DNA of 64,000 nt. Origin: Sphingomonas sp. 32-62-10 (lineage in GTDB: Bacteria > Pseudomonadota > Alphaproteobacteria > Sphingomonadales > Sphingomonadaceae). Under the pieces are notes generated by a model. The model was not told the DNA's origin, did not search any database, and saw only the letters and a list, made by a program, of their open reading frames with translations. Shown here piece by piece: positions 26,881 through 35,198 of the stretch. Positions within the stretch are counted from its first letter, which is position 1, and the number at the start of each line of letters is the position of its first letter. The position numbers and the translations under genes are program-made. The stretch is from assembly GCA_002280555.1 (NCBI GenBank), contig NCEE01000010.1:1-64000 (forward strand), given 5' to 3'.

Positions 26881-28329
26881 TCAATTCGCAACCGGGTGAT
26901 CAGGCACGCGTCGCACCGCCATCACCAGCGCAATCGCGATTCCCCCGGCGAGCACGACATAAAGCGCCAACCCCATCCAGGGCGACCAGCCCCAGAACTG
27001 GCCAGGCACGTCGCGGAAATAACCGTTGGCGACATTCTCGACCAGGATCGGCCGCCAGAGCGGAAACGGCGCGTTATCTGGGGCCGTGATCTCGGTCGCG
27101 CTGATCATCAGGTTGATCGCAATCGAGAGGCCGAGCAGCGCCAACAACGCTATGCGCGCGCGCCGGCGCTCAAGCGACATCCATAGCGGTGCCAGCCCAA
27201 GCGAGAGCAACGGGATGGCAGGGACCGAATGGCGCGGCCCGGTTGAGAAACCACCGTCCCAGTAAAAATAGCTGGCATTGACCAGCAGGACGATGGCGAT
27301 CGCCGCTATGGCCATTGTCGCCATCGGTTGACCGCCGGGAGATCGAAACAGCCGCATCAGGCCCAGCGGCGCAACCGCCAAAACCGGTGCCACCCAGATC
27401 AGCCCGCGCCGCGGCCCGAACAGCAGCTCGAACAGAACCGGCAGCTTGGGATAGGTGAGGCCGAAAAAGCCCTGCTGCATCCCATCGAACCCGACCACGC
27501 CCGAATAGCCGAACCTGATCGGCACCCCGAACGCGATGAGATTATACGCAATCATTGGCAGCCCCGCGACGATCCCGCCGGCGAACAGTGCAGCCACCAT
27601 GGCCAATTGTTGCGACCTAGGGAGCGTACGAAGCCGCCAAAGCGCCCATAGCCCGATCGCGGACCCGGCCAGCACCGCCTGAAATTCCACGACGACCGAC
27701 CAGCCAAGCGCGAGACCGGCAAGCGCGGCCAATTCCCGTCGCGGGGCACCGTGTGTCGCGCGCCACACCGCCCAAATCGCGATCACGTATAGCGCCGCCA
27801 CCGATGCATGGCCAAAGATCGTCGTCGACCAGCCCCAGACGGGACTGCCCAAACCATAAGCTGTAGCGGCGACAAGCCCGGCAACCGCGCTGCCAGTGAT
27901 CCCCCGCGCCAGCGACCATAACACCACCGCTGCCAGCGCCGTGAGCAACCCCGAGCTGGTCGCCGCCGCCAGCCGCAACCGCAGCTTCATGAACGCCCCG
28001 AGCGCTGGATCATCGATTGCTTTCTTGAGCGGCGCGGATGTTTCCCCAGTGACGGCATTAGCCAGCGCAACCATGGGCACTGCCATCAACGTCATGCCAG
28101 GCGCCTTGTCCGCATAAACATGCGCGCCAAATTGCGCTTTATCGATCGTCAGCGGCGCAAACTCGTCGATCGTCGCGTCGCCCTGTTCGACCAGTGATAT
28201 TGCGGCGAACAGCCGGGTAGAGTTGTTGGGGTTAAGCTCCCAAGATCCAAACCAAAGGCAGGAAAGCCATATCAGCGCAAACAGCAGAATCGGGACCGCG
28301 TGGCGGTGGTTCAGCCACGCATTCGGCAT
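26881..28329 (-). CDS. Polytopic membrane protein, GT-C glycosyltransferase-like
   Basis: 482 residues with about 10-12 hydrophobic helices. After the first helix comes a loop with acidic residues (NNSTRLFAAISLVEQGDATI, then DEFAPL, and YADKAPG), a layout seen in lipid-linked-sugar-dependent GT-C membrane transferases. I do not recognise a named family, so transferase activity is inference. The start shares one base with the stop of the DUF2306-like gene before it, implying one transcript. Confidence 0.6.
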   Translation of the reverse strand: MPNAWLNHRHAVPILLFALIWLSCLWFGSWELNPNNSTRLFAAISLVEQGDATIDEFAPLTIDKAQFGAHVYADKAPGMTLMAVPMVALANAVTGETSAPLKKAIDDPALGAFMKLRLRLAAATSSGLLTALAAVVLWSLARGITGSAVAGLVAATAYGLGSPVWGWSTTIFGHASVAALYVIAIWAVWRATHGAPRRELAALAGLALGWSVVVEFQAVLAGSAIGLWALWRLRTLPRSQQLAMVAALFAGGIVAGLPMIAYNLIAFGVPIRFGYSGVVGFDGMQQGFFGLTYPKLPVLFELLFGPRRGLIWVAPVLAVAPLGLMRLFRSPGGQPMATMAIAAIAIVLLVNASYFYWDGGFSTGPRHSVPAIPLLSLGLAPLWMSLERRRARIALLALLGLSIAINLMISATEITAPDNAPFPLWRPILVENVANGYFRDVPGQFWGWSPWMGLALYVVLAGGIAIALVMAVRRVPDHPVAN

Positions 28330-28841
28330 CAGCTGAACAGAAACTGCCCCAGCATCCGGTTGAACGGAAAGGTGAAGAACCCGGCGATCAGCAGCGCCCC
28401 GAAAACCATCCCGCGCACCGAACCACGATGCTGATCAACGCGGTGGGTCCGTGCGCTCCACCAGATCAGTGGCACCTGCAGCAATGTCCAGGCCGATAGA
28501 ATGTGAATAACACTGAAGCCGCCATCATTCGCCTCGCGGATCGTAAACGAAATCAACGCCGTCAGGATCATCGCGCTTACCCAGATCGTGCCAATTATCC
28601 GGTGCGGACGATCCCCCCGACGGCGCAGCAGCATCACTGGCGTAAGCACGAGTGCGACGATCATCGTGCCCAAATGACCCCAAAGGTTGAGCGATATTCG
28701 ACCCCAATAGGGCTGGCCCTTTGCGAGTGCGACGACCACGCATACCAGCAAGATCGAGGCCCCCACCGCCAAAAACTTCTCGAACCCATCGGGCGCGCGG
28801 GATTTTACCTTTGGTGCCTTGGTTGCCGTTATCGTCGCCAT
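28329..28841 (-). CDS. DUF2306-like four-helix membrane protein
   Basis: 170 residues with four or five hydrophobic helices. Histidines lie in helix contexts like those of DUF2306 proteins: WGHLGTMIVAL, RPHRIIGTIWV, VIHILSAWTLL and THRVDQHRGSVRGM. This resembles cytochrome b561-type haem-binding arrangements, but haem binding is not established. It is joined end-to-start with the following GT-C-like gene. Confidence 0.65.
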   Translation of the reverse strand: MATITATKAPKVKSRAPDGFEKFLAVGASILLVCVVVALAKGQPYWGRISLNLWGHLGTMIVALVLTPVMLLRRRGDRPHRIIGTIWVSAMILTALISFTIREANDGGFSVIHILSAWTLLQVPLIWWSARTHRVDQHRGSVRGMVFGALLIAGFFTFPFNRMLGQFLFS

Positions 28842-28886
28842 TCTTGTTCCCCCCGGAACGCGCCTTCGCGCAACAAATCGACGCGG

Positions 28887-29345
28887 CTACTTGGGTCCGT
28901 CGGCGGCCTGTGCTGCCTTTCGGGCCCTGTTTTCACGCCGCGCTGCTTCGAACTGCTGGCTCGCACATCCCGATGCGCCGCCAAGGCCCTCGGTCGAACA
29001 ACTGCCAATGCCGCTGCGGCCAACCTCCGCCACAGTCTGGCTGCCGCGAAGCGCCCAGCTTTCATATTCGGGCTTCATCGTTTCGGGGCGAAGCTCCTTG
29101 GGAATACGGAACTGCTCATCGGGGCTGCGCCGAACACAGACGGTAATCTCATTGCCATCGGTATCCGTGGGGCATTTCTGCGTCGCGCTGTACAGATAGG
29201 TGACGCCGTTCACCGGCGCCTCTGGCGCTTCGCCGATCGGTTTGGGCTTTGGCTGCTCCATGATTGTTGGCGGCGGGCGCTGGGCACTCGCGGCAGCCGG
29301 GATCAGCATCGCGGCGATCCCCGCCAGCATCACTTTGGTCACCAT
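28887..29345 (-). CDS. Exported hypothetical protein
   Basis: 152 residues from ATG 29345, chosen because AAGGGAG lies about 8-9 nt before it (ATG 29369 lacks one). The signal peptide is MVTKVMLAGIAAMLIPAAASA. The mature part is proline- and charge-rich with four Cys (KCPTD, TVCVRR, GSCSTEGLGGASGCAS), probably disulfide-bonded. I recognise no family; short secreted proteins of this style are common in sphingomonads. Confidence 0.7.
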   Translation of the reverse strand: MVTKVMLAGIAAMLIPAAASAQRPPPTIMEQPKPKPIGEAPEAPVNGVTYLYSATQKCPTDTDGNEITVCVRRSPDEQFRIPKELRPETMKPEYESWALRGSQTVAEVGRSGIGSCSTEGLGGASGCASQQFEAARRENRARKAAQAADGPK

Positions 29346-29397
29346 CGCATCGTCTCCCTTGCTACGCACATACTACGCGCCAACTGGCCATCCGGTC

Positions 29398-29934
29398 TCA
29401 AATTCGTTTAGCGGTCGCAATCGCCAGCCGACATCCAAGCCGGATCGCGCCGGCCATTAACGGGTAAGCGGGGGCACTCTCGGCACCGCTTGCAAGAGCG
29501 GTTTCGCGGTGCTCGACCTCATCGGCCTGAAAATCGGCGATCGCTGACGACAGGGCAGGATCACTGTCGCCGAGCTGCGCCAGTTGTTCGCTGTAATGAT
29601 TGTCGATCTCTGTCTCGACAGCGACGGTACATGCCATCGCCGCCTCTGGCCCCATCGCTGCAGTTACCGCGCCCAACGCGAACCCTGCCACGTCCCAGAT
29701 CGGCTGTAATAGCGTGGGGCGCACGCCGCGTTCTGCCATCATCTTGTCGAAGAATATCCGGTGGCGTTCTTCCTGCACGGCCATACCGGCAATCTTGCGC
29801 GCGATCGGCCCACGATCCCCCATCACCGCAAGCTGCCCGGCATAAATTCGGCTCGCGCCATATTCACCCGCCTGGTTGACGCGAATCATTGCGTCGGTGC
29901 GGCGTTTTGCATCACCTGGCTTCCAATGGGTCAC
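29398..29934 (-). CDS. coq7: Demethoxyubiquinone hydroxylase Coq7
   Basis: 178 residues. Coq7 is a di-iron monooxygenase that adds the C6 hydroxyl late in ubiquinone synthesis. The ligand motifs are present: NQAGEYGA, QEERHRIFF, VETEIDNHY and ADEVEHRE. The start is a GTG at 29934 (M-THWKPGDAK) after CAGGAGGAAA. It overlaps the dsbB stop (GTGA), so the two are probably coupled. The frame continues upstream to 30033, but that lies within dsbB. Confidence 0.93.
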   Translation of the reverse strand: MTHWKPGDAKRRTDAMIRVNQAGEYGASRIYAGQLAVMGDRGPIARKIAGMAVQEERHRIFFDKMMAERGVRPTLLQPIWDVAGFALGAVTAAMGPEAAMACTVAVETEIDNHYSEQLAQLGDSDPALSSAIADFQADEVEHRETALASGAESAPAYPLMAGAIRLGCRLAIATAKRI

Positions 29935-30422
29935 GCTGTTTTCCTCCTGAGTAGCAACGCCAATATGGTTAGCCCGCCCCCGATCGAAAAGACCGCGTTG
30001 AACCCGGCCAGCGATATCCCCATCAGCGTCCATTGTGGTAAGTCACAGGCGACCACGGGCGCGTTCAGCACGCGGGCCAGCATGTCGGCTGCGCTCCCCC
30101 CGCCGCTACTCGGTGCAACGGAACATGCAGTGATACCCGGCCACCAGTGATATTCGACGCCGGCATGGAATACGCCGATCGCACCGCTCGTCAGGATCGC
30201 CAGCGCCGCCAGCGCGACCAGCACCCGCTGCATCCCCATCGCCGGCATCACAAATGCCAGCACCGCCAGCCCGATTGCGGCATAGTGCGGCCAGCGCTGC
30301 CAGTGGCACATTTCGCATGGGATCAGCCCACCGAATAACTGTGAACCAAGCGCGCCGGCCATCAGCGCTGCGGGTAACAATAGCGCCCCCCAGCGTGCGA
30401 GGCGAAAGGACGCGTCGGGCAT
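29931..30422 (-). CDS. DsbB-family disulfide bond formation protein
   Basis: 163 residues with four membrane helices. The first periplasmic loop has the CxxC redox pair (PCEMCHWQRWPHY). The second loop holds another Cys pair (GITACS and VACDLP), as in DsbB. It passes electrons from DsbA-type oxidants to ubiquinone, which fits its coupling to coq7 directly downstream. Confidence 0.9.
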   Translation of the reverse strand: MPDASFRLARWGALLLPAALMAGALGSQLFGGLIPCEMCHWQRWPHYAAIGLAVLAFVMPAMGMQRVLVALAALAILTSGAIGVFHAGVEYHWWPGITACSVAPSSGGGSAADMLARVLNAPVVACDLPQWTLMGISLAGFNAVFSIGGGLTILALLLRRKTA

Positions 30423-30427
30423 GGCGA

Positions 30428-31807
30428 TCAGTTCGGCTTGGGCGCCGGCGTTTCAGGATCGGCGGGTTGCGGGCTCGGTGTACCCAGCTTCGCGATTGCC
30501 GCGACTTGCTGCGCACCGCCCAGACGGGCGATCGTCTGGAGCGCATAATAGAGCTGGAAATCGTCGATCTTGCGCTTTTTCAGATCATCGGGCGTCGCCG
30601 CGAAGCGAGGGTCGGCCTTGGTATCTTCTTCCAGCACCTTGTTGTCGACCTTGGCCTCGTTGATCAGATGGCGGCGCAGATCGTCCTCGCGGAACACCGG
30701 CCGGGTCTTGTAATCGGGATCACTAATCTGCGGGACGACCAGATCGGGGTCGATTCCGCCTTCCTGCACCGATCGCCCCGACGGCGTGAAATAGCGCGCC
30801 GTCGTGAGCCGCACCTCGGTTTTCGGCCCCAGCTTCAGCAGCGACTGGACCGAACCCTTGCCGAAGCTGCGCTCCCCGATCACCAGACCGCGGTGATGAT
30901 CCTGCAGCGCGCCGGCGACGATTTCAGAGGCCGACGCGGTGCCCGAATTGACGAGCACGACCACCGGCAAGCCGTTGGTGGCATCGCCCGGTCGCGCGAA
31001 ATAGCGCTGGATGTCGTCTTTCTCCCGCCCGCGCTGCGAGACGATTTCGCCGTGATCGAGGAAGGCATCGGAAACGTTGATCGCCTCGTTCAGTAGCCCG
31101 CCGCCATTGTCGCGCAGGTCGATCACATAACCGAGCGGATCATGGCCAAGCTTCTTCTTGATCTGGGCAATCGCATCGCGCGTATAGTCGCCGGTATTGT
31201 CAGAGAAGGTGTTGATGTTGATGATGCCGATCTCACCCTTCACATCCCATTTTACCGGCTTCTGAACGATGATTTCGCGTACCAGCGAGATATCAATGGG
31301 CTTGTCGCGGCCCCGGCGCACCAGCGTCAGCGAAATCCGCGTACCGGGCTTGCCGCGCATCTCGCTGATCGCCTCATCAAGCGTCAGGCCATAGAGTAAT
31401 TTGCCGTTCAGCCGCGTGATATAGTCACCGGCCTTGATCCCCGCACGAAAAGCCGGCGTATCTTCCTGCGGGGCGATCACCTTGACCGCACCATCCTCCT
31501 GCGTGACGGACAAGCCAAGGCCGCCATAATTGCCCTCGGTCTGGATGCGCAGATTCTCGAAATCGACCCCGTCGGCAAACGAGCTATGCGGATCGAGTGC
31601 GGCGAGCATCCCGTCGATCGCGCCCTTCACCAGCACCTTGTTGTCGACCGGATCGACATAATTGGCGCGGATCAGATTATAGACATCCATGAACTGATCG
31701 AGCTCACGATAGGTATCGGTATCGACCTGCGCCATGGCCCCGGTGGTGACGGGCACCAGCGCCAGCGCGGCGACAATTGCGGTAGCCTGAAGCAGGGGAC
31801 GAGCCAT
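30428..31807 (-). CDS. S41-family carboxy-terminal processing peptidase
   Basis: 459 residues from ATG 31807 with a signal peptide ending TTGAMA. A PDZ domain covers about residues 80-160 (GGLGLSVTQEDGAVKVIAPQ). The catalytic domain has the Ser/Lys dyad: Ser in NSGTASASEIVAGAL and Lys in GERSFGKGSVQ. Ctp proteases cut periplasmic proteins or peptidoglycan hydrolases at C-termini. The neighbouring EnvC-like gene suggests a cell-wall role. A Pro-rich tail ends the protein. Confidence 0.93.
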   Translation of the reverse strand: MARPLLQATAIVAALALVPVTTGAMAQVDTDTYRELDQFMDVYNLIRANYVDPVDNKVLVKGAIDGMLAALDPHSSFADGVDFENLRIQTEGNYGGLGLSVTQEDGAVKVIAPQEDTPAFRAGIKAGDYITRLNGKLLYGLTLDEAISEMRGKPGTRISLTLVRRGRDKPIDISLVREIIVQKPVKWDVKGEIGIININTFSDNTGDYTRDAIAQIKKKLGHDPLGYVIDLRDNGGGLLNEAINVSDAFLDHGEIVSQRGREKDDIQRYFARPGDATNGLPVVVLVNSGTASASEIVAGALQDHHRGLVIGERSFGKGSVQSLLKLGPKTEVRLTTARYFTPSGRSVQEGGIDPDLVVPQISDPDYKTRPVFREDDLRRHLINEAKVDNKVLEEDTKADPRFAATPDDLKKRKIDDFQLYYALQTIARLGGAQQVAAIAKLGTPSPQPADPETPAPKPN

Positions 31808-31920
31808 GGACGCAGCACTTTCAAAACGAAGCAAAGACCGATTGTGAGCACTGTAGCGGCAAATCCGCCTCAATCAAAGCTGATGAAAGCCCAACGCACC
31901 TGAACCCGAGATTGACGGGA

Positions 31921-33114
31921 TCAGCCCAGCAGTCGTGTCATATCAATCGCGCGATCCTTGCGGCGCAGTTCGATCGTGATGCGCGGTTCCTCTACGGTGG
32001 CGGCCCGGCCGATCGGCGTCCCCTGCGCCATCCGTTCGCCTACCGCGACTGAAGCCGTGCCCAGATTGGCGATCAGCGATGTCCAGCCGCCGCCATGATC
32101 GATGATCACCACGGTGCCGTAATCGCGAAAGCGCCGTGCAAATACGATCCGTCCGGCGGCGGGCGCAATCACCTGAGCGCCCGATGCAGTCGCCATGGTC
32201 AGCCCGCGCGACCGGACGCCTGCTTCGGAAATCTCTCCCAAGCCCGTCACCACCCGGCCATCGACCGGCAGGCGGTAAGGCGGCGCATCGCGTGACCAGG
32301 CCGTGGTGTCGATCGGCGACGGCACTTCCCCGGGCCTGGGCGGGCGCGGCAATGGCCCAGGTAGTGCCTCCAGCGCAGCACGGGTTTCGGCCTGATTGCC
32401 GAGTTGGTCCATCAAATCGACGATATCGCGCGCACGTTCGCCCAGCGCAATTGCCCGATCCGATTCGAACAGCGCATCGCGGCCAAGCGCGCGCGATTTC
32501 AGCCGATGTTCGGCCTCTAGCCGGGTGAGCACCAGCCGTTCGGCTTCGAGCCGCGTTCGGCTTTCACCCAGCGACGCGACCGCCAGCGCCGCTCCCGCCT
32601 GCAATCGCCGCGTGCGCGCCAGATCAGCGCGCACATCGGCGGTTCTCGCCTGTACCTGTGGGATCACGCTGCCCAGTACTGCGCGCACATGGACCAGATC
32701 GTTCACCGATCCCGGTTGCACCAGGCTGATCACCACCGGCCGTCGCGCGAGCGATTGCAGCGCCGCCATCAGCCGGACGATCGGCCCCTGTTTTTCGGCC
32801 AACCGCGCGCGCTGCTGATCGAGCAGGCGGCGGATGATGGTGATCCTTGCCTGCGCTGCCGCAATGTCAGCCTCTGCACGCTGGATTCGCGCCGCAACGG
32901 CAGCTTCCTGTGCGCGCGCCTTACGAGCCTCATCGCGCTCGGCAGCCGCTGCTGCTTCGAGCTTGTCTGCCCGCGCCTGCGCGGCGGCGGATTGCGCCTT
33001 GGCCTCAACCAGCCGATCACGATCGGCCTTCATCCCCCGCCCCGGCGATTGCGCCGACAGCGCGCCTGCAACGACAAGGGCCGACAAGCTCAGGACAAGA
33101 GTGATGCGCCGCAT
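31921..33114 (-). CDS. EnvC-like murein hydrolase activator (degenerate M23 domain)
   Basis: 397 residues from ATG 33114 (GAAGGATA upstream), with a signal peptide. Two long coiled coils (about 25-110 and 150-230) precede a C-terminal LytM/M23 fold (PVDGRVVTGLG ... VIAPAAGRIVF ... IIDHGGGWTSL). The zinc-ligand motifs are lost: the usual HxxxD is replaced around SRGLTMAT, and the HxH pair reads IANL. It should therefore activate amidases at division rather than cut peptidoglycan, as EnvC does. Follows rlmH by 5 bp. Confidence 0.9.
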   Translation of the reverse strand: MRRITLVLSLSALVVAGALSAQSPGRGMKADRDRLVEAKAQSAAAQARADKLEAAAAAERDEARKARAQEAAVAARIQRAEADIAAAQARITIIRRLLDQQRARLAEKQGPIVRLMAALQSLARRPVVISLVQPGSVNDLVHVRAVLGSVIPQVQARTADVRADLARTRRLQAGAALAVASLGESRTRLEAERLVLTRLEAEHRLKSRALGRDALFESDRAIALGERARDIVDLMDQLGNQAETRAALEALPGPLPRPPRPGEVPSPIDTTAWSRDAPPYRLPVDGRVVTGLGEISEAGVRSRGLTMATASGAQVIAPAAGRIVFARRFRDYGTVVIIDHGGGWTSLIANLGTASVAVGERMAQGTPIGRAATVEEPRITIELRRKDRAIDMTRLLG

Positions 33115-33119
33115 GGGCG

Positions 33120-33542
33120 CTATCCTTCGCGGTGATAAGGATGGTTGGCAAGGATGCTTGTGGCGCGCCACAATTGTTCGGCAAGCATCGCGCGCGCCAG
33201 AAGGTGTGGCCACGTCGCACGGCCGAACGACAGCAACAGATCGGCCTGCGTGCGCGATGCATCGTCAAAGCCATCCGCGGCGCCGATCAGGAAACGCGCC
33301 TCGCGCACGCCGTCATCGCGCCAGCGCCCAAGCCGATCGGCAAAGGCCATCGACCCGAGCATCTCGCCGGTTTCATCAAGCATCACCGTCCGCATCTGCA
33401 GTTCCGGTGGCGGCACGCGCCCGCCCGTATCCGGCAGTTCGGTGATCTTCACCGGCCAGGCGAGCCGCTTCACATAGCGCGCAACCAGATCGGCTTCAGG
33501 ACCCCGCCCGATCCGGCCCCGCGCAACGATGTGAAGCAGCAA
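33120..33542 (-). CDS. rlmH: 23S rRNA pseudouridine-1915 N3-methyltransferase RlmH
   Basis: 140 residues, the usual length for this SPOUT-fold enzyme, which methylates pseudouridine 1915 of 23S rRNA in the 70S ribosome. The fold's knot region shows FLIGAADGFDD (glycine-rich AdoMet loop) and the conserved end LLARAMLAEQLWRATSILAN with the HPYHR terminus typical of RlmH. It sits between rsfS and the EnvC-like gene. Confidence 0.96.
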   Translation of the reverse strand: MLLHIVARGRIGRGPEADLVARYVKRLAWPVKITELPDTGGRVPPPELQMRTVMLDETGEMLGSMAFADRLGRWRDDGVREARFLIGAADGFDDASRTQADLLLSFGRATWPHLLARAMLAEQLWRATSILANHPYHREG

Positions 33543-33548
33543 GACGGA

Positions 33549-33968
33549 TCAATCTTCCAGTGTGTCGTCTGCGGCCGGATCGGGATCGGGCACGGCAACC
33601 GGCGCATCGCCGAAGGCCCACATCCGTTCCAGATTATAGAAGCTGCGCACCTCCGGTCGGAAGAGGTGGATGATGACGTCGCCGGCATCGATCAGCACCC
33701 AATCCGCTGTCGGTAGCCCTTCAATCCGCGCGCTTCGGCCGAATTCGGCCTTGATCTTCTCGGTCAGCTTGTGCGCCATCGACGCGACTTGCCGGGTCGA
33801 TCGACCGCTCGCGATCACCATGTGATCAGCGATGCTGCTTTTGCCGGCAAGCGGGATCGAGACGGTTTCCACCGCCTGATCATCGTCCAGCGACGAAAGC
33901 ACGAGTTGATGCAGCGCCTCGACACGGTCCGTGTCGGACGAACGATAGCTGTGCGGAATTGAGGCCAA
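33549..33968 (-). CDS. rsfS: Ribosome silencing factor RsfS
   Basis: 139 residues of the Iojap/RsfS family. It binds uL14 on the large subunit and blocks subunit joining when nutrients are short. Motifs visible are DHMVIASGRSTRQVASMAHKL, the GLPTADWVLIDAGDVIIHLF block and FYNLERMW. The first ~12 residues and the acidic tail are unconserved. Operon with nadD (8 bp) and rlmH (6 bp). Confidence 0.95.
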   Translation of the reverse strand: MASIPHSYRSSDTDRVEALHQLVLSSLDDDQAVETVSIPLAGKSSIADHMVIASGRSTRQVASMAHKLTEKIKAEFGRSARIEGLPTADWVLIDAGDVIIHLFRPEVRSFYNLERMWAFGDAPVAVPDPDPAADDTLED

Positions 33969-33976
33969 GGGAGCTC

Positions 33977-34627
33977 CTAGAATGGCGGCGCATCAGATGC
34001 GTCGCCGGGTTGGGTTTCGGAAACGATAGGGTCGGATGGCAGAAAATGACGCTGCCAGGCGGGATCGGCCTTTCGGAGCCGGGTCGCCGACGTCTCATCA
34101 GGGCGAAAGCGCAACAGCACAAGTGCCGGCAATCTCCACCTCGTCCAGCTAGATGCCTGATATGCGGGGTGGACGAAGCGCCGCAACCAACCCATCGCGG
34201 GGGCCGCGCGGGCATTCTTCTCATACCCCGGACGCGCGATAACCGCAATCGGAACCTGCCGGGCAATGTCACGCCAGCCGCGCCAGTGATGAAATTGCAC
34301 CAGATTGTCGCTGCCCATCAGCCAGATGAACTGTTTTTTGGGGTAAAGCGCGGTCAGCTTGTGGATTGTATCGACCGTATACCGCGTGCCGAGCCGCTGC
34401 TCGATCGCGGAAACGCGGATCGGCGCATGCCGCGCCACCTTCACCGCCGATGCATAGCGCGCGGCAAAGGGCGCCATGTCGGCGGCCTTCTCCTTCAACG
34501 GATTGCCCGGCGAGACGAGCCACCACACTTCATCCAGATCGAGCGCGACAAGTGCTGCCATGCTGATCGCGCGGTGCCCGCGATGCGCGGGATTGAACGA
34601 CCCGCCGAGAATGCCGATGCGGGTCAT
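33977..34627 (-). CDS. nadD: Nicotinate-nucleotide adenylyltransferase NadD
   Basis: 216 residues. NadD makes deamido-NAD from NaMN and ATP. The nucleotidyltransferase motif is GILGGSFNPAHRGH near the N-terminus, and the C-terminal SATRLR matches the family's second nucleotide-binding motif. WLMGSDNLVQFHHW is also typical. ATG 34627 overlaps the stop of the parE-like toxin (ATGA), so nadD translation may be coupled to the toxin-antitoxin pair in front of it. ATG 34642 is an alternative without support. Confidence 0.95.
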   Translation of the reverse strand: MTRIGILGGSFNPAHRGHRAISMAALVALDLDEVWWLVSPGNPLKEKAADMAPFAARYASAVKVARHAPIRVSAIEQRLGTRYTVDTIHKLTALYPKKQFIWLMGSDNLVQFHHWRGWRDIARQVPIAVIARPGYEKNARAAPAMGWLRRFVHPAYQASSWTRWRLPALVLLRFRPDETSATRLRKADPAWQRHFLPSDPIVSETQPGDASDAPPF

Positions 34628-34911
34628 ACGAAATTCGTCCAATCTCGAGCAGCGTGAATGAGGCGAACGACCCTCAGGTTACTGCCCTCTACCCGATACA
34701 GGATCAAATAGGGCGTTCCGGCCACGCGCCATTTTCGGATCAAGCGATCAGGCAGTAATTCCCCTGCGCCCGGATGAAGCGCGAGAAAGCCGGATGCGGC
34801 AATCGCTTTGCGGCCAATCCGGCGAGCGTAATCGGCGTTCAGCGGTCGATAACAATCGTCAATTTCTGTAAGATCTGCGCGCGCTTCACGCGACCACCGA
34901 ATGGCTCTCAT
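34624..34911 (-). CDS. RelE/ParE-family toxin
   Basis: 95 residues with the ParE pattern: IRWSREARADLTEIDDCY at the start, then WRVAGTPYLILYRV and LRVVRLIHAARDW at the end. ParE toxins poison gyrase, while RelE-like ones cleave mRNA; the RHH partner and this C-terminus favour ParE. It overlaps its antitoxin by 4 bp upstream and nadD by 4 bp downstream. Confidence 0.9.
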   Translation of the reverse strand: MRAIRWSREARADLTEIDDCYRPLNADYARRIGRKAIAASGFLALHPGAGELLPDRLIRKWRVAGTPYLILYRVEGSNLRVVRLIHAARDWTNFV

Positions 34912-35165
34912 GCAGCATCGGCTGCCCGGTATCGCTCTTCAAACCACGCTTCCATCTGTTCTTGCGTAAAGTAATCACCGCGATCGATGGAGTCTTCGCC
35001 CGCCTGCAAAAACGCATCGAACCGAACTTCCTCTTCGACAAAACGCCGTACGGCTTTTCCGATCAGCCAACCGCGCGTGCGTTCACGTTTGACAGCGAGC
35101 GCATCGAGCATCTCGAGAAGTTCGGTATCGATACGGCAGGTGATGACGGCAGACGATTTGCTCAT
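34908..35165 (-). CDS. Ribbon-helix-helix (CopG/ParD-type) antitoxin
   Basis: 85 residues. The N-terminal ribbon-helix-helix (AVITCRIDTELLEMLDALAV, then TRGWLIGKAVRRFVEEE) binds DNA and dimerises. The acidic C-terminal part (YFTQEQMEAWFEERY) should bind and block the ParE toxin encoded right after it. It probably represses its own promoter through the palindromes just upstream. Confidence 0.9.
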   Translation of the reverse strand: MSKSSAVITCRIDTELLEMLDALAVKRERTRGWLIGKAVRRFVEEEVRFDAFLQAGEDSIDRGDYFTQEQMEAWFEERYRAADAA

Positions 35166-35171
35166 CCGATA

Positions 35172-35198
35172 ATTGTATACATACGATACAATTGTATC
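35172..35198. promoter_or_regulatory. Toxin-antitoxin operator with TTGTAT/ATACAA repeats
   Basis: ATTGTAT (35172-35178), then the perfect 14-bp palindrome GATACAATTGTATC (35185-35198), lie 6-33 bp before the antitoxin ATG (35165). Three half-sites read TTGTAT or its complement. Repeated short palindromes of this kind are the usual RHH antitoxin operators. The last bases overlap the proA stop codon. Confidence 0.75.
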
